This document shows, piece after piece, positions 13,957 through 17,786 of a DNA stretch of 17,786 nucleotides; position 1 is the stretch's first letter, and every line of letters begins with the position of its first letter. Origin of the DNA: Verrucomicrobiota bacterium (GTDB lineage: Bacteria > Verrucomicrobiota > Verrucomicrobiia > Opitutales > Opitutaceae). A program made the translations under genes and the position numbers. The DNA lies in contig JAEWNN010000011.1 of NCBI GenBank assembly GCA_023457035.1, forward strand, positions 1 to 17,786. Reading direction: 5' to 3'. A model generated the notes under the pieces. That model ran no database searches. It worked only from the letters and a program-made list of their open reading frames with translations, and was not told where the DNA came from.

Positions 13957-14211
13957 CGTGGGAGGCCCCCAGTAACCGCAGAACGCCGCCGGCGCGCAAA
14001 GCCGGAAATCGCCATTCCCGGGCGCGTCCGCCCCGCCCACCGGAGGGAGCAACCGGGACGGCGGACCTAAACCTCCCCGGGGATCGGCCGATGAAGCCCC
14101 TGCCATGTGGGAGAGCGCGGCGACCAACAATCACCAGCGGCCAACCCGCCGAGCCCGCGCGCGGCCCGGCCGGCCCCCGGCCGGGCGGGAGCACGGGGCC
14201 GTCCGCCGACC
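13957..14211. promoter_or_regulatory. Divergent promoter region between cbiQ and the SpoIIE-type phosphatase
   Basis: The 255-bp region is very GC-rich and contains no supported gene. It must hold promoters for both directions. A strong hairpin lies at 14164-14186. I find no vitamin B12-box consensus, so a cobalamin riboswitch is not supported. Confidence 0.45.
14164..14186. repeat. Perfect GC hairpin upstream of the phosphatase gene
   Basis: GCCCGGCCGG and CCGGCCGGGC form a perfect 10-bp stem with the loop CCC, 25 bases before the ATG at 14212. It would fold in the leader of the sensor-phosphatase mRNA and could limit or regulate its translation. Confidence 0.6.
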
Positions 14212-16929
14212 ATGCCCACGTTAGCTCCATCGCCTTCCGGCTCGCTCCGGTCCGTCTGCATCCTCGGCGGCGCCGCCCCGCGTATCGATCCGTTGGTGGC
14301 CGCGCTCGCCGCCGACCCCGGTTTCCGGGTGCGGGTGGGCGGGCCCGCCGGCTCGCTGGCCGAAGCCGGCGATTGCGCCCTCGTGATCGTGCCGGAGGAA
14401 CTGGCCCACCGGCGGCGCGACGAGTTGTTCGGGAGCCCGGGCGCCCCGCGAATCGTCATTCTCACCGAGCAGCCGGACGTGGAGGCGGCGGTGCGCTGGC
14501 TGCGGGCCGGCGCAGCCGACTACTTCGCGCCCACCCCCGGAAACCTCGCCTCCCTGCCGACGCGCCTGCGCGCGTTGCTCACCCCCACCCCCCGGAGCCC
14601 ACGTCGGCTCGACACCCCCCGCATCCGCTCCCTAGCGGTGGCGGTCGAGCAGGCTTCCGACGGCCTGGTCGTGAGCGACGAGAACGGCCGCATCGTCGCG
14701 CTCAACCGCCAGATGCGCCGGATCACCGGGTTCAGCCGCGCCTCGACCGGCGACCTCGCTGGTCTCCTGCGCGCCCTCCACCCCGAACCGGGCGAGCTGC
14801 AGCGGGCCGAGGAGCGCGTGCGCGAGGTGGTCGCCACCGGCCGGCCGCGCGAGGCGGAGGCGGCGGCCCGCTCGCGGCGCGGCGAGTCGCTGGTGCTCGC
14901 AGTGGTTGTCTCTCCGATACACATCGGCCGGCAGCTCTGGCTGCTCGGCTCCTACCGCGACCTCACCGCCTGCCGCCGCACCGAGGCCGCGCTCGCGCTG
15001 CGCGAGGCCCGTTCCCAGAGCCTCAACCACGCGCTCGCCGCCCTGGCGGGCAACGAGCGGCTCTTCCAGGGCAGCCGCGACGCCTCGCTCGCCCTGCTCA
15101 CCGAGACCGCCGCCCGCTCGCTCGGGACCGCCCGGGTGGGCATCTGGTTCTACGATGGCGGGTGCACCACCCTGCGCTGCGCCGATCTTTTCGATCTGCC
15201 CGCGGCCAGCCACAGCGCCGGCCTGCGGGTCGACGTCGCCGCCCACCCCGAGTTCTTCACCGCCTTCGAACAACGCGAGGTGATCGCCGCCGGCGACGCC
15301 GCCCACGACCCCGCCACCCACGGTTTCGCCGAGACCTACCTGCGGCCGCTGCGCATCGGCGCGAGCCTCCATGTACCCGTCCGGCTCGGCGGCCGGATCA
15401 TCGGCGTCGTCTGCCTTGAGCATGTCGGTCCGCCCCGCACGTGGAGCGCGGCCGAGCAGTCGTTCGCCTCGGCGGTCGGCAGCTGCGTGTCGCTGGTGCT
15501 CGAGGCCCACGCCCGGCGGGAGGCGGAAGCCGGTCTCCACCTCGCCAACACCAGGCTCGAGGACCGCGTGCGCGAACGCACCGAGGAACTCGCCGCCGCC
15601 AACGCCCGCCTGCGCGAGGAGATCGTCGAACGCGAGCAGGCCCAGCGGGCGCTCGCCGCCAGCGAGCAGAAGTACCGCCTCATGGTCGATACCCTCCCCC
15701 AGACCGTCTACGAGCTCGACCTCCGGGGAAACGTCGTCGTCCTGAACCGCGAGGGCTTGTCCGCGGCCCGCCTCACCCCCGCCGCCATCGCCCAAGGCGT
15801 CAACCTCTTCTCCCTCGTCCACCCCGACGACCACGCCCGCCTGCGCGCCAACTGGCAGCGCCTGCTCGCCGGCCACCCGCTCGCGGGCGAGGAGTATTGT
15901 TTCGTCCGCCACGACGGCACCACCTTCCACGGCTCGAGCTACGCGCATCTGCTCGTCCGGGACGGGCAGCCCGTCGGCGTGACCGGATTCCTCATCGACG
16001 AAACCCGCCGCAAGCAGGCCGAGGAGGAGTTGCGGCGCGCCCACGCCGACCTCGAGGACCGGGTGATCCAGCGCACCGCCGAGCTGGCCGAGAGCAACGC
16101 CGAGCTGCGCCGCCTCCTCGACAAGCAGGCGATGGACATCTCCCTCGCCCATCAGGTGCTGCTGCTCGTCAACTCCCACCAGCCGCGCAACACCCCCCTG
16201 CCCGACGGCGCCGGGCTGTTCACCGCCGGCCAGTCCATCCCCCGCTCGGTGGAGGGCGGCGACCACTTCTTCACCCGCCACCTCGGCGATGCCGCCGGCC
16301 AGCGCACCCTCGTCAGCCTCAAGGACCAGTCCGGCCACGAGGTCGGTTGCATCCTGCGCAGCATCATCACCGACCTGCTCCACAACGCCCTCGTCGGCCC
16401 CGCCGGCGCACACCGGCCGCTGGCCGAGGTGGTCACCCGGCTGAACCAGGAGATCTGTCGGTCCCATATGTTTCAGGACGGTGACTTCTTCACCGCCCTC
16501 AACCTCGAGCTCGATCACGCCTCGCTGCGCCTGGCCTATGTGGCGGCCGGGCATCCGCCCTTCCTGCTCGTGCGCGGGGGCGAGGTGCGGCTCCTGCCCG
16601 AGCTCGGCGCCGCCGGAACCAACCTGCCCGTCGGCTTCATCGACAACCACCGTTTCACCGCCGCCACGCTCCAGCTCCAGCCCGGCGACAAGCTCATCCT
16701 CTACACCGACGGCCTGCTCGAGGTGGGCGCCGCCCGCCAACTGCCCGACCTCACCGCCGCCGAGCTCGCCGCCCGCCTGCGCGCCATCCTCGCCTGCACC
16801 CCCGACCTGCATGTCGTGCCACTGGCCAAACGGCTCTTCCACGACCTCGCCGGCTGCAGCTGCGACGAGGCGGTCGCCGCCCACGCGCTCCCGGACGATG
16901 TCGCCCTCGTGGTGCTCGAGGTCGAGTAA
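14212..16929 (+). CDS. Multi-sensor SpoIIE/PP2C-type serine phosphatase
   Basis: The 905-residue cytoplasmic protein starts at MPTLAPSPSG. Domains in order: a degenerate response-receiver (about 13-123) whose phosphoacceptor Asp and KP lysine are replaced; PAS (about 138-255); GAF (about 290-432); coiled coil (437-485); PAS (about 484-597); coiled coil (598-640); SpoIIE/PP2C phosphatase (about 665-905). Catalytic metal aspartates are visible in RSVEGGDHFF (D684), SLKDQSGHE (D705), LYTDGLLE (D833) and LPDDVALVV (895-896). Such RsbU/SpoIIE-like enzymes dephosphorylate STAS antagonists, exactly what follows downstream. No membrane segments are seen, so signals are probably sensed inside the cell. 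The extension to 14107 is Arg/Pro-rich and rejected. Confidence 0.92.
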   Translation: MPTLAPSPSGSLRSVCILGGAAPRIDPLVAALAADPGFRVRVGGPAGSLAEAGDCALVIVPEELAHRRRDELFGSPGAPRIVILTEQPDVEAAVRWLRAGAADYFAPTPGNLASLPTRLRALLTPTPRSPRRLDTPRIRSLAVAVEQASDGLVVSDENGRIVALNRQMRRITGFSRASTGDLAGLLRALHPEPGELQRAEERVREVVATGRPREAEAAARSRRGESLVLAVVVSPIHIGRQLWLLGSYRDLTACRRTEAALALREARSQSLNHALAALAGNERLFQGSRDASLALLTETAARSLGTARVGIWFYDGGCTTLRCADLFDLPAASHSAGLRVDVAAHPEFFTAFEQREVIAAGDAAHDPATHGFAETYLRPLRIGASLHVPVRLGGRIIGVVCLEHVGPPRTWSAAEQSFASAVGSCVSLVLEAHARREAEAGLHLANTRLEDRVRERTEELAAANARLREEIVEREQAQRALAASEQKYRLMVDTLPQTVYELDLRGNVVVLNREGLSAARLTPAAIAQGVNLFSLVHPDDHARLRANWQRLLAGHPLAGEEYCFVRHDGTTFHGSSYAHLLVRDGQPVGVTGFLIDETRRKQAEEELRRAHADLEDRVIQRTAELAESNAELRRLLDKQAMDISLAHQVLLLVNSHQPRNTPLPDGAGLFTAGQSIPRSVEGGDHFFTRHLGDAAGQRTLVSLKDQSGHEVGCILRSIITDLLHNALVGPAGAHRPLAEVVTRLNQEICRSHMFQDGDFFTALNLELDHASLRLAYVAAGHPPFLLVRGGEVRLLPELGAAGTNLPVGFIDNHRFTAATLQLQPGDKLILYTDGLLEVGAARQLPDLTAAELAARLRAILACTPDLHVVPLAKRLFHDLAGCSCDEAVAAHALPDDVALVVLEVE

Positions 16930-16938
16930 CCCGGCCCG

Positions 16939-17431
16939 GTGTTCGAGGACCGCCTGCATCCGACCGGCCTCGCCGACCTGCGCGACCTGCGCGTCGGCCT
17001 CACCGGCCGGATCCTCGGGGAGTGGGAGCGCCACGGCGTCACCTGTTCTCCGATGCGCCTGCAGATCGTCCTGGAGGAGGCGCTCTACAACGCCTGGCAC
17101 CACGGCAACCGCGAGGACCCCGCGAAGGCCATCGTGGTCCGCCGCCGCTACGGCAACGACGCGTGTCTGGAGATCGCCGACGAAGGCCCCGGCTTCCGCC
17201 CCGACCAGATCGGCGACCCCACCGCCCACGAGAACCGCACCAAGCCCTCCGGCCGCGGCCTGTTCCTCATCCGCCGCTTCGCCGACGAGGCCCGCTGGAG
17301 CGACGGCGGCCGCCGCCTCACCCTGTTCTTCGGCGACGAGAAGACCTTCTGCCCCTCGTCCAGCCGCAGCCCGCTGCCCCGGCTCGACCTCTGGAACCCT
17401 TCCCCCACCCAACCGCCAACCACGCCCATCC

Positions 17432-17454
<23 letters not shown>
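16939..17454 (+). CDS. RsbW/SpoIIAB-like HATPase kinase (anti-sigma factor type)
   Basis: This 171-residue GHKL-type ATPase begins at the GTG 9 bp after the phosphatase stop. The N box is VLEEALYNAWHHGN (44-57, E46/E47 and N51). The G1 box is IADEGPGF (79-86), and the G2 box is GRGLFLIRRF (105-114). In the family it phosphorylates the STAS antagonist and sequesters a sigma factor or other partner. It has no receiver or HisKA domain, as expected for the RsbW class. After about residue 135 a Pro/Ser/His-rich tail (to IHEHHRQS) runs beyond the usual fold and overlaps the next gene by 23 bp. No ribosome site is seen, so translation is probably coupled. Confidence 0.88.

Positions 17455-17786
<332 letters not shown>

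Noticed and set aside
13957..14211. Cobalamin riboswitch upstream of cbiQ
   Set aside because: Looked for because of the CbiQ/CbiO context, but no B12-box-like consensus is present.

Overview
The window is about 17.8 kb of GC-rich bacterial DNA and looks like a whole contig. Its left edge lies one base outside an insertion-sequence terminus, and its right edge runs into an artefact-like stretch of 36 cytosines. The intergenic palindromes built from CAC-N-GAG and CACGGAT units, the GTAG-bounded hairpins, the near absence of Shine-Dalgarno sites and the protein families together suggest Verrucomicrobiota, perhaps Opitutaceae. That assignment is inference from composition and remembered genome style, not from a marker gene.

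Layout. (1) 2-1366: an IS3-family element with orfA and orfB on the minus strand, followed by a lower-GC stretch with no convincing gene. (2) 1738-3535, minus: a two-gene cassette. The first gene is a DUF488 protein with a Panacea/SocA-like N-terminal region. The second is an unrecognised, well-ordered 277-residue protein. (3) 3536-3974: an intergenic stretch with an inverted repeat of 9-bp CAC-N-GAG-NN units. (4) 3975-9637, plus: a two-helix DUF3592-like membrane protein, a BadF/NagK-type sugar kinase, and a three-gene ABC-2 exporter (ATPase, permease, permease). A hairpin lies between kinase and exporter, and a two-hairpin REP/BIME-like element follows the exporter. (5) 9767-10960: a divergent pair of exported proteins, a Bcp-type peroxiredoxin (minus) and a Cys-X5-Arg phosphatase (plus). 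(6) 10961-11855: a long intergenic region with a CACGGAT-unit palindrome, further REP-like palindromes and, on the minus strand, a 27-residue single-helix membrane peptide. This peptide gene has a near-perfect Shine-Dalgarno site, a structured leader and a perfect 13-bp terminator stem. (7) 11856-13956, minus: cbiQ, cbiO and a TPR protein, i.e. the energising half of an ECF (probably Co/Ni) transporter without a linked substrate component. (8) 14212 to the end, plus: a partner-switching module of a SpoIIE/PP2C-type phosphatase with sensor domains, an RsbW-like HATPase kinase and a STAS antagonist cut by the contig end.

How the parts work together. In region 8 the phosphatase should dephosphorylate the STAS protein, which then binds the HATPase kinase and releases its target. 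The ABC genes form one exporter. CbiQ and CbiO form the motor of an ECF transporter. Two places look least described: the DUF488 plus 277-residue cassette beside an IS element, and the 27-residue membrane peptide with its leader.
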